64,000 bases of DNA. Source: Gallionellaceae bacterium (GTDB lineage: Bacteria > Pseudomonadota > Gammaproteobacteria > Burkholderiales > Thiobacillaceae). The notes below the pieces were generated by a model that worked only from the letters and a program-made list of their open reading frames with translations, did not search any database and had not been told where the DNA came from. The DNA is taken from assembly GCA_028714735.1 (NCBI GenBank), contig JAQTLU010000010.1, forward strand, positions 54,981 through 118,980. The letters run 5' to 3'. The position numbers and the translations under genes are program-made. The number at the start of each line of letters is the position of its first letter. Position 1 is the first letter of the stretch. Of the stretch, positions 1 to 6,540 are shown piece after piece.

Positions 1-1
1 C

Positions 2-481
2 ACCATACTGGAGACCGGCGAGGTGTGCATGGTGCTGAACCCGTACGACCTGCTCAAGACTCTGCGCAAGAAATCCGCCTTCGCCGGCCCGGCCGTCGCG
101 GACGCAACGATTGCAGCCAGGAAGCTGCTGTTGCTGGCCGAGGACAGCATCACCACGCGGACCCAGGAAAAGCGCATCCTGGAGGGCGCCGGCTACGAAG
201 TGGTCACCGCCGTCGACGGAGCGGACGCCTACAACAAGCTCGGCTCGCGCCCGTTCGACGCCGTGATATCCGACGTCCAGATGCCCAACATGAGCGGCCT
301 GGCGCTCACCGAAAAGATCCGCGCCAACAGGAAATACGCCGAACTGCCCATCATCCTGGTGACCTCGCTCGCCTCCGAGGAAGACCAGCGGCGCGGCCTC
401 GAAGCCGGCGCGAGCGCCTATATCGCCAAGTCGTCATTCGACCAGCAGGTGCTCCTCGAATGCCTGGCCCGGCTGATATAG
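2..481 (+). CDS. CheA-type hybrid chemotaxis kinase, C-terminal fragment (CheW-like end plus REC)
   Basis: The reading frame is open from the window edge, so this is the 3' end of a longer gene. The first ~25 residues (ILETGEVCMVLNPYDLL) look like the end of a CheA regulatory/CheW-like domain. A short linker leads to a complete receiver domain: acidic pair in LLLLAEDS, phospho-acceptor Asp in VISDVQMPN, conserved Thr in LVTS and Lys in IAKSS. The CheA-plus-REC fusion is common in chemosensory systems that control type IV pili or other non-flagellar outputs; that role is an inference. It ends 8 nt before cheB, so the two are almost certainly one transcript. The kinase core lies outside the window. 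Confidence 0.85.
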   Translation, partial: TILETGEVCMVLNPYDLLKTLRKKSAFAGPAVADATIAARKLLLLAEDSITTRTQEKRILEGAGYEVVTAVDGADAYNKLGSRPFDAVISDVQMPNMSGLALTEKIRANRKYAELPIILVTSLASEEDQRRGLEAGASAYIAKSSFDQQVLLECLARLI

Positions 482-489
482 CGGCCACC

Positions 490-1584
490 ATGAACAACAC
501 CCTCGGCAGCGACGGCAAATCCCCCATCCGCGTCCTCCTGGTGGACGACTCGCTCATCACGCTGGTCATCCTCAAGCGGATCATCAGCACCGCCCCGGAG
601 ATCGAGGTGGTCGGCACGGCCACCAACGGCAAGGAGGCCCTGGCACTGATCCCGGCCCTGAAGCCGGACGTCATTTGCACCGACCTGCACATGCCGGTGA
701 TGGATGGCCTGGAATTCACCCGCGAGGTGATGGATAGATTCCCGCACCCCATCCTGGTGTTGAGCATATCGGTACAGAAGGATCAGACCAGCAACATCTT
801 CCAGTTGCTCGAAGCCGGCGCCATCGACGTCATGGCCAAGCCGCGCGGAAACGCCGAGGCGGATTATGCGGTGGACCAGCGGGAACTGATCGGCAAGATC
901 AAGGTGCTTGCCGGCGTGGTGGCACTGCGCAAACGCCGGAAAGAACCGCACGCGATGGCATCCCCGGGCATGAATGGCCTGCCTACGATCAAGGGCGTGC
1001 CGCCGCGCATCATCGGCGTCGGCGCCTCGACCGGCGGGCCGCAGGCGTTCGAGGAAGTCCTGTCGCACCTGCCGGGCAAGCTGCCGGTCCCGCTGCTGTG
1101 CGTCCAGCATATCAGCGAAGGATTCATGCAGGGACTGGTCGACTGGCTGGCGCAGAAGTGCGCCATGAAAATCTCGATTGCCGAATCAGGCCTGCTGCCG
1201 CAGCCGGGAACGGCCTATTTCCCCCGTGAGGGCAGCCATTTGCTCCTGGACGACCAGGGCCGGCTGGAATGCAGCAACGCCCTCCCCTGCAATGGCCATC
1301 GCCCCGCCATCGACATCACCTTCAAATCCCTGGCCAGACACTATGGCAATGGCGCGGTCGGCGTGCTGCTCACCGGGATGGGGCGCGACGGCGTCGATGG
1401 CATGGTGGCCATCGCGCAGGCGGGCGGGGTCACGATTGCCCAGGATGAGGCCAGCAGCATCATCTTCGGCATGCCCAAGGAAGCCATCGCCGCCCACGCC
1501 GCACGTTTTGTGCTGCCCCTGACGAAGGTCGCCCCCACCCTGGTCAAGCTGTTTGATCCGGCGACGAATGCCTATGGCTCATGA
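490..1584 (+). CDS. cheB: CheB chemotaxis protein-glutamate methylesterase/deamidase
   Basis: 364 aa with the usual CheB order. An N-terminal receiver domain (about 13-135) has the acidic pair in LLVDDS, phospho-acceptor D65 in ICTDLHMP and Lys in MAKPR. A linker leads to the methylesterase domain from about residue 172. The catalytic triad is visible: S180 in GVGASTGGPQA, H207 in CVQHIS and D300 in LTGMGRDG. It removes methyl groups from chemoreceptor glutamates when phosphorylated by CheA. The ATG at 490 is chosen because the domain begins there; the frame is open further upstream but that stretch is the shadow of the CheA gene. Product confidence is high; which chemosensory system it serves cannot be told. 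Confidence 0.95.
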   Translation: MNNTLGSDGKSPIRVLLVDDSLITLVILKRIISTAPEIEVVGTATNGKEALALIPALKPDVICTDLHMPVMDGLEFTREVMDRFPHPILVLSISVQKDQTSNIFQLLEAGAIDVMAKPRGNAEADYAVDQRELIGKIKVLAGVVALRKRRKEPHAMASPGMNGLPTIKGVPPRIIGVGASTGGPQAFEEVLSHLPGKLPVPLLCVQHISEGFMQGLVDWLAQKCAMKISIAESGLLPQPGTAYFPREGSHLLLDDQGRLECSNALPCNGHRPAIDITFKSLARHYGNGAVGVLLTGMGRDGVDGMVAIAQAGGVTIAQDEASSIIFGMPKEAIAAHAARFVLPLTKVAPTLVKLFDPATNAYGS

Positions 1585-1602
1585 CAGGCACCGGATAGGC
1601 AA

Positions 1603-1637
1603 AAAAAACGGCAACGTCTGTAGCGCTGCCGTTTTTT
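1603..1637. terminator. Bidirectional intrinsic terminator after cheB
   Basis: An 11-bp perfect inverted repeat (six A, CGGCA, 13-nt loop, TGCCG, six T) lies 19 bp after the cheB stop. The A-tract on one side and T-tract on the other let it work both ways. On the minus strand it would also terminate the tRNA whose 3' end lies just to the right, so it is probably original chromosomal DNA. Confidence 0.85.
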
Positions 1638-1644
1638 AGTAGAG

Positions 1645-1672
1645 TGGTGGGCGGTACTGGGTTCGAACCAGT
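1645..1672 (-). other. 3' tRNA fragment, probable ICE attachment site (att)
   Basis: Read on the minus strand this is ACTGG-TTCGAAC-CCAGT, a perfect 5-bp T-arm with canonical loop, then ACCGCCC, discriminator A and CCA. The matching 5' acceptor strand GGGCGGT/ACCGCCC is absent from the next 100 bp to the right and no D- or anticodon arm is present, so only the 3' end of the tRNA exists. An element that integrates in a tRNA 3' end leaves this footprint at its distal end, with the intact tRNA at the integrase end. ParA lying towards this side fits the known layout of SPI-7/ICEclc elements. tRNA identity was not assigned. Confidence 0.7.
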
Positions 1673-1932
1673 GCAGGCAAGCCCGGAAGCCAGTAGCCGC
1701 AATGGTTTTGACGGTGTCATTGTCTATCAAATAGCAATCTGTCTAACAAATCGGAGGTTGGAGGCTATTAATCATGTGATCCCGTGCACAGGGATCACAT
1801 CAATGAATGATTACGTGGAAACAGGCAGAAAGCAAAGCCCACAAACTTACAATATTTCTACTTGTCGTAGTTAGACTACGACTATTAAGATCAAATCTTG
1901 TCGACACTTGTAATAATTACTAATATCGTAGT
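1673..1932. promoter_or_regulatory. AT-rich start of the ICE with abiE promoter region
   Basis: This 260-bp stretch is much richer in A/T than its surroundings and has no convincing gene. An open frame beginning in the tRNA fragment reads GGTGFEPVQ, a translation seen when tRNA 3' ends are called as coding, and is not real. The 3' half carries the operator palindromes and presumably the promoter of the AbiE operon. Confidence 0.5.
1864..1882. promoter_or_regulatory. abiE operator, copy 1
   Basis: Inverted repeat GTCGTAG-TTAGA-CTACGAC with 7-bp arms, about 60 bp before the abiEi start. The same TCGTAG-N5-CTACGA core recurs over the start codon. AbiEi antitoxins are known autorepressors that bind inverted repeats in their own promoter, so this is the expected site. 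Confidence 0.6.
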
Positions 1933-1942
1933 ATGGCTACGA
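1926..1942. promoter_or_regulatory. abiE operator, copy 2, overlapping the start codon
   Basis: TCGTAG-TATGG-CTACGA has the same arms and 5-nt spacing as copy 1. The abiEi ATG (1933) lies in the spacer, so the first codons ATG-GCT-ACG-ACT are part of the operator. Binding here would block initiation directly. Confidence 0.6.
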
Positions 1943-2670
1943 CTGAAAGAAACAAACTAAACACCCTCTACAGGCAGTGGGCACCAGGAACGCCCCTGAC
2001 GTCGGAGGACTTGGCCGCGCAGGGTATCTCTGCCGACTTGGCCGTCCACTACGTGCGTGCTGGCTGGCTTTTTCGCCTGGCACGCGGGGTGTACTGTCGC
2101 CCCAACGATACGCTGGAACTGCACCCCTGCCTGATCCTGCTACAACGCGCCATCAACGGACTACACGTTGGCGGCAAGTCGGCTCTCGACTGGTATGGAG
2201 TGAGGCACTACCTGTCACAACAACCGGTCTTGCACCTATATGGCTGGACGGCGGCACGCCTGCCCAGCTGGTTCACCGAGCGTTTCCCGGCTGAGTACCA
2301 CCGCAAGCGGTTATTCGACGAGCCGTCGGCCGCCCCACTTCATGCTGGACCGTTCGAAAAGCGTAACGACGCACCCCGTGTATCAGCGCCCGAGCGAGCC
2401 CTGCTGGAAGTGTTCAGCGAGGTGGGGGTGCGCCAACCGCTACAGGAGGCGCGTGAACTCGCGGAGAGTTCCTACAGCCTGCGCGCCGACGTTCTGCACG
2501 ATTTGCTGCAGCATTGCTCTAGCGTTAAGACGGTGCGCCTGTGCCTGCAGTTTGGACGCGAACTTTCCCTGCCATGGGCTGCGAAGCTTGACCCAACGCA
2601 ACTACCCACCGGCAGCACAAGGGCCTGGGTATCCCGCTCGGCCGACGGTCTGCTGATACTCAAGCCATGA
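1933..2670 (+). CDS. abiEi: AbiEi-family antitoxin of a type IV toxin-antitoxin system
   Basis: 245 aa. The N-terminal ~70 residues look like the AbiEi winged-helix antitoxin domain (ISADLAVHYVRAGWLFRLARGVY, then a GKSALDWYG segment); the rest resembles the AbiEi C-terminal domain, including the APERALLEVFSEV segment seen in this family. Known role: it counteracts the AbiEii nucleotidyltransferase toxin without forming a stable complex and represses its own operon; together they give abortive infection against phage. The stop overlaps the toxin start by 4 nt (ATGA). Two palindromes match the autoregulation model. Confidence 0.85.
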   Translation: MATTERNKLNTLYRQWAPGTPLTSEDLAAQGISADLAVHYVRAGWLFRLARGVYCRPNDTLELHPCLILLQRAINGLHVGGKSALDWYGVRHYLSQQPVLHLYGWTAARLPSWFTERFPAEYHRKRLFDEPSAAPLHAGPFEKRNDAPRVSAPERALLEVFSEVGVRQPLQEARELAESSYSLRADVLHDLLQHCSSVKTVRLCLQFGRELSLPWAAKLDPTQLPTGSTRAWVSRSADGLLILKP

Positions 2671-3581
2671 ACCAGCGCTACCTCGATACCGCACGTCTGC
2701 TGACTCAAGTCGCCCCACTCGTTTTTGTAGATGGCACGTTCGCGCTCAAGGGCGGCACCGCGATCAATCTATTCATCCGCGATATGCCGCGTCTGTCGGT
2801 CGATCTGGATCTGGTATTCCCCGACCACAGCCTTCCGCGCGATGAAGCACTGGCCCACATCAATATGGCCATTCGGCAGTCCGCGGAGCGTCTGAATACT
2901 CGGGGGTTTCAAACCCAAGTACTCGCGACAGCCGATGCTGGCGAAACCAAACTGCTGGTTCGGCGCGCGGGCATCGAGGTCAAGATCGAAGTCAATTTTG
3001 TTATGCGCGGCACCGTCCACCCGGTGCGTTCCGCTGCCTTGACTCCTACGGCTCGCGATACCTTGCTGGCCGACCTCGAAATTCCGGTGGTGTCGCTGGA
3101 GGATGTGTATGGCGGCAAACTCGTCGCCGCCATGGACCGTCAACATCCCCGCGACCTGTTCGACGTGATGCAGTTATTCGCTCATGAAGGCATCACCGCC
3201 GGCATCCGACGGGCTTTCGTGGTCTACCTCGCCAGCCACAACCGACCCGTTCACGAAGTGTTGTTCCCGACCCTGCGCAACATTGGCCAGGAATACGAAT
3301 ACAACTTCAAAGGCATGACCACCGAGCCGGTTGAACTGGCGGCGCTGCTGGCTGCACGAGAGCGAATGATGCAGGAACTTCAAGGCGGCCTGGATGCCGA
3401 TGAACGCCGCTTTTTGTTGTCACTCGTCGGCGGCAGCCCGGAATGGTCGTTACTGGGAATCGCACATGCCGAACACCTGCCTGGGATTCGCTGGAAACTG
3501 CACAACCTCGCACAACTGGAACGCAAGAGTCCGGGGAAATTCGCCGAACAGGCCGAAACACTTGCGCAGAGGTTGGCATAA
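2667..3581 (+). CDS. abiEii: AbiEii-family nucleotidyltransferase toxin
   Basis: 304 aa, normal length for the family. The nucleotidyltransferase signature is clear: FALKGGTAINLF at about residues 26-36 (the GG[S/T] motif), followed by RLSVDLDLVF at 42-51 with D46 and D48 as the metal-binding pair. A later LEDVYGGKLVAAMDRQHPRDLFDV block is the conserved helical part of AbiEii/AbiGii proteins. Family toxins bind nucleotides (MenT relatives modify tRNA 3' ends) and cause growth arrest that aborts phage infection. It is translationally coupled to abiEi. No truncation or missing catalytic residue is seen. Confidence 0.9.
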   Translation: MNQRYLDTARLLTQVAPLVFVDGTFALKGGTAINLFIRDMPRLSVDLDLVFPDHSLPRDEALAHINMAIRQSAERLNTRGFQTQVLATADAGETKLLVRRAGIEVKIEVNFVMRGTVHPVRSAALTPTARDTLLADLEIPVVSLEDVYGGKLVAAMDRQHPRDLFDVMQLFAHEGITAGIRRAFVVYLASHNRPVHEVLFPTLRNIGQEYEYNFKGMTTEPVELAALLAARERMMQELQGGLDADERRFLLSLVGGSPEWSLLGIAHAEHLPGIRWKLHNLAQLERKSPGKFAEQAETLAQRLA

Positions 3582-3928
3582 CGAACCAAGCCGACAGCCT
3601 TGAAGAAGTGCCACCATCAACGACTGTTCGGCATCTACTTGATTCTCTGTGCCCCCGTGATAAATTACCATTCAATGCAACAGGATATTGTTCACTAAAC
3701 AATACCGAGAACGAATGTCGGGAGGCATTCCGACCCAAACGGGTGGCCAGTCAACATTGGCCTGGACTCTGCCCCATGCCGGAACACATGACCGTTGTCA
3801 TCAACTGGAGATTCAAAACCACAGATCAAGGGTGCAAAAAATGCTCTTTTGCTATCTGACCGACAACGTGAGGGTAAATCAGAAAACGATAGGGAGCTGT
3901 CGCTTACGCGACTTTCAGGAGAACTTAA
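3582..3928. other. Intergenic stretch without a convincing gene
   Basis: No frame here has good protein character. The composition is mixed and more A/T-rich than the flanking genes. A possible ribosome-binding site (AGGAGA) at its right end belongs to the next small ORF. Confidence 0.4.
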
Positions 3929-4246
3929 GTGGTTAATCCAGTTGAATACATCACGCAATTCGATGAAGTACCTTACATGGTGGCCGTCGCCGCCGAAACG
4001 ATGGGCATAGGCACGCACAAGCACGTTCAATGTGTGTTTAGCCCAACAGAACTGATGGATCGAGCCGAGTCAGCCATCTACAAATACCCTGTTCATGCCT
4101 ATGAGATCGGTCTGGTCACATTGGCCATGTTGGCGGATGGTGTCATTCCAGACCCCTCTGGCAGACTGGTACTGCGAGAGCAATTTGTCCGTATAGGCGA
4201 TGCAATCCAGGATGCCGAGAATGACCAGCAAGCCCATACGACTTGA
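3929..4246 (+). CDS. Small hypothetical protein
   Basis: 105 aa from a GTG start preceded by CAGGAGA with ordinary spacing; an in-frame stop directly upstream fixes the start. The product (beginning MVNPVEYITQFDEVPYMVAV) is acidic and soluble, with no signal peptide, membrane segment or motif that I recognise. It has normal amino-acid balance, unlike the shadow frames around it. Its place between the AbiE pair and the HTH genes suggests accessory ICE cargo. It could still be a chance ORF. Confidence 0.45.
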   Translation: MVNPVEYITQFDEVPYMVAVAAETMGIGTHKHVQCVFSPTELMDRAESAIYKYPVHAYEIGLVTLAMLADGVIPDPSGRLVLREQFVRIGDAIQDAENDQQAHTT

Positions 4247-4597
4247 TGGCTGCCCAGCACGCCTTTGATAATGGGTGGTAAAACGTTGACCCTGACATGA
4301 GCATCGCGCCGGCCAACTATTACGAGATTGACTGGCCAAAGCTGTGTCCCGATTGACCAAGCACTTTGCCTGTAGCCTCCGAAAAAACGGTGGACTCGAT
4401 CCCAACGCTCTAGCTGAAACAGGGCCTGAACGTTGAAAACGGCGACTCACGACTATGACAGCAAGACCACCGAAACCGACTTGACCGATGGCTCCCTATA
4501 ACCAGGCGGACATGCTTCGAACTATGCCAATGAAACCTAGATTATTCATAGACGTATTGGGATATAAAAATTCAAGACACGCTCATATAATGCCGCG
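4247..4597. other. Intergenic stretch; promoter of the next HTH gene at its end
   Basis: I see no gene. At 4586-4591 there is a perfect TATAAT only 6 bp before the ATG at 4598. If used, transcription would begin at or next to the start codon, giving a leaderless mRNA; no Shine-Dalgarno sequence is visible. No good -35 hexamer is present at the usual spacing. Confidence 0.4.
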
Positions 4598-5191
4598 ATG
4601 AACGACCATCACCAACAAGAAACTCGTGCGTCCCTGTTACTGCCTTGCGTGAAGGAATCTGACTCACCCGCCACCGCCCCGCCTTGCCTGCCTGATATCG
4701 AGAAAAAACCGGCAGTGCAAAGAATTTTGTCGCCGAAACACCAGGAGCTTGTGGGCATCCGCCTGAAGCTTAACTTATCGCAAGCCCAATTCGCGGAAGA
4801 ACTGGGTATAGGCGTCCCCCGCTTGTCCTCATACGAATATGGCCGTGCCGGGAGCATACCCGAATGGATCATGACGGCCGCACGGGAGCTGGCGGCAAAT
4901 AACGACGAGGCCCAAGAATCCATTCGAAAGAAATACGAAGAGCTGGATATGCCTGTCATCCTGGCCAGTTGGGCAAAGGCACTCGGTGTGCCCTATGAGG
5001 ACAATGGCCAGCTCGCCGCGCTGCTCGGAACCTCTGTCTCCACCTTAACCAGATGGAAGAACAAGCTCACTCGACCAAGCATGCATTCGTTGGCCTTTCA
5101 CGAGCACATGGTCGACCAGGCCAAGCAGAAACTGGCCAAACAAAAAGCATGCATCGAAGAACTGGCCGGTGGGAAACCAAAGCGTCGCTAG
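4598..5191 (+). CDS. HTH (XRE-like) regulator
   Basis: 197 aa. A central Cro/C1-type helix-turn-helix is visible at about residues 48-82: LVGIRLKLNLSQAQFAEELG, then IGVPRLSSYEYGR. A second HTH-like segment follows at about 135-155 (LAALLGTSVSTLTRWKNKL), so the protein may have two DNA-binding units. The C-terminus is Lys-rich. There is no peptidase or ligand domain. It sits with two other HTH genes (5319, 6250), each with a TATAAT-like box just upstream, which suggests a local regulatory set for the accessory region. Targets are unknown. Confidence 0.7.
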   Translation: MNDHHQQETRASLLLPCVKESDSPATAPPCLPDIEKKPAVQRILSPKHQELVGIRLKLNLSQAQFAEELGIGVPRLSSYEYGRAGSIPEWIMTAARELAANNDEAQESIRKKYEELDMPVILASWAKALGVPYEDNGQLAALLGTSVSTLTRWKNKLTRPSMHSLAFHEHMVDQAKQKLAKQKACIEELAGGKPKRR

Positions 5192-5318
5192 ATTCCGGAC
5201 ATCACCTCTACCGACCAATTGCATACTGCCTGCCCTCCCTCAGAACGACAAAATTATTGTCGATAGTGTATAAATTGAACCCGTGCGCCATTACACATCC
5301 ACGCAACAGGTGAACAAG

Positions 5319-5855
5319 ATGGTAGACAAATCCGAAGATAAACCCGTCCGACAAAGTCGCAAGGCGACCAGCGCGGCCAAGACACCTGGAAGCCCTGTAG
5401 GCGCCGCCCTCATCGCCACATTGTGGGAACGCATGAGCGAACGCGGTCACACGTCAAAAGAATTGGCAAATCATCTCGGCATCACCTATGTGTACCTGAT
5501 GGCCCTGGCGCGGGGCGAGAAGCCCATCCCCCAGGTCGGCCGCGAAGTCCTGAAGCGCGCCGCCGACTATTTGGGCACGCCCGTCGCCCAAGCCTATTTG
5601 CTCGCTGGCGCCTTGAACCCTGAAGATTTCGTCCTAAGTCCCACGATGGACGAGCGGATAGCACGCATCCGAGACGCCATGACGCATGACGCAATGTGGT
5701 GTGGACTCGCTCTTACCGATGAAGTCTGGCAGCAAACTCCGCACGAGGCCCGTCTGCTGATTTGCATGCTTTACGAGCAGTCGGCGAAGACGACTTGGCT
5801 CGACTGGACGATGGTTCCGAAAGGGACAACTTCGAAGGTCAAGCTGGCTTCGTAA
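5319..5855 (+). CDS. HTH (XRE-like) regulator
   Basis: 178 aa from ATG 5319; a GTG at 5283 in the same frame would add 12 residues. The ATG is preferred because a -10-like TATAAAT lies near 5270, leaving almost no leader for the GTG. After a basic low-complexity N-terminus there is an XRE-type HTH (LWERMSERGHTSKELANHLGITYVYLMALARGEKPIPQ with VGREVLKRAADYLG after it). The C-terminal ~70 residues (DERIARIRDAMTHD, WLDWTMVPKG) match nothing I can name. It is probably a repressor of nearby cargo genes. Confidence 0.7.
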   Translation: MVDKSEDKPVRQSRKATSAAKTPGSPVGAALIATLWERMSERGHTSKELANHLGITYVYLMALARGEKPIPQVGREVLKRAADYLGTPVAQAYLLAGALNPEDFVLSPTMDERIARIRDAMTHDAMWCGLALTDEVWQQTPHEARLLICMLYEQSAKTTWLDWTMVPKGTTSKVKLAS

Positions 5856-6249
5856 GACTGGCTTGTCCTTCAGGGCGCCTTGCCTGTTTCAAGGCAATTC
5901 GTTAAATCGTTACTGCCACGTTTCCCCGGCTCGCCAGTTCACCTTGAGACTGCCCTTAGCCGCGACCGTCGCCAGCACTGGCAACCACGCATGCTGCTGT
6001 CGAAGAGCACGCCAGCAGAGCGAGTAGCGCAGGAGGTGGTCATCAGCGTGAGCACGCTGGAGCGTTGCCATGGTCACCTCCACAGGACCCAGGGAACCAA
6101 CCACAGCAATCGGGGCCAGCCGCTGTTCCCTAGAAACTCGTGGTCGCCACGGGGCCGCAGAAGCAGTTTGATCGAACGGAAGACATCTACATTATTTTGT
6201 GTGCAGTTCGTCATATAATTATGTGCATCCGCACCGACGTACCCGCCAG
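5856..6249. other. Gene-free stretch, possible decayed transposase fragment; promoter of HTH gene at the end
   Basis: A plus-strand frame over 5880-6218 reads ...PAERVAQEVVISVSTLERCHGHL..., which resembles the helix-turn-helix start of an IS transposase but is too degenerate to assign. Read only as a possible remnant. Near 6213 a CATATAAT box precedes the HTH gene at 6250 and resembles the box before the gene at 4598. Confidence 0.3.
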
Positions 6250-6540
6250 ATGAACTACGATGAATTTCTTGCTGAGCTGTCGCAGGCCGGATTGACCGTA
6301 CGTGCATTTGCTGAACTCATAGGGATGAATAAGAACTCCGTGTCCAACTACGCCGGCGTCGGCAGGGTACCTAGCCACCTGGCGGTGATTGCAGTGTTGT
6401 TGGCTGAGATGAAGGGACGCGGCATCGGGTTTGAAAGTGTGTTGGCAAAGATCGATCGAACTCCAAAGAAGCCACGGGGCGCCGCCAAGGCGGGCCGCTT
6501 CGGCGGTGACAAGCAAGAGCAGTTGGAGTTGCCAGCGTGA
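6250..6540 (+). CDS. Small HTH protein, possible controller of the methylase operon
   Basis: 96 aa from ATG 6250; a further in-frame ATG lies upstream at a position that would hold the promoter. Residues ~5-45 form an XRE-like HTH (FLAELSQAGLTVRAFAELIGMNKNSVSNYA). The C-terminal third is basic and then ends acidic. It overlaps the methylase start by 4 nt (GTGA), so the two are translationally coupled. Small HTH proteins at the head of restriction-modification operons often act as timing (C) proteins that delay nuclease expression until DNA is methylated. That role is inferred from position only. Confidence 0.6.
   Translation: MNYDEFLAELSQAGLTVRAFAELIGMNKNSVSNYAGVGRVPSHLAVIAVLLAEMKGRGIGFESVLAKIDRTPKKPRGAAKAGRFGGDKQEQLELPA

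Noticed and set aside
25..489. Upstream extension of the CheB reading frame
   Set aside because: It is the +1 shadow of the CheA fragment: Arg-rich composition with no domain match. The CheB domain starts at ATG 490.
1644..1874. ORF beginning MVGGTGFEPVQ
   Set aside because: The first codons translate the tRNA 3' fragment, a well-known annotation artefact; the rest has no protein character.
4070..4450. 126-aa minus-strand ORF
   Set aside because: Overlaps the better plus-strand ORF at 3929, has shadow-like composition and no ribosome-binding site.
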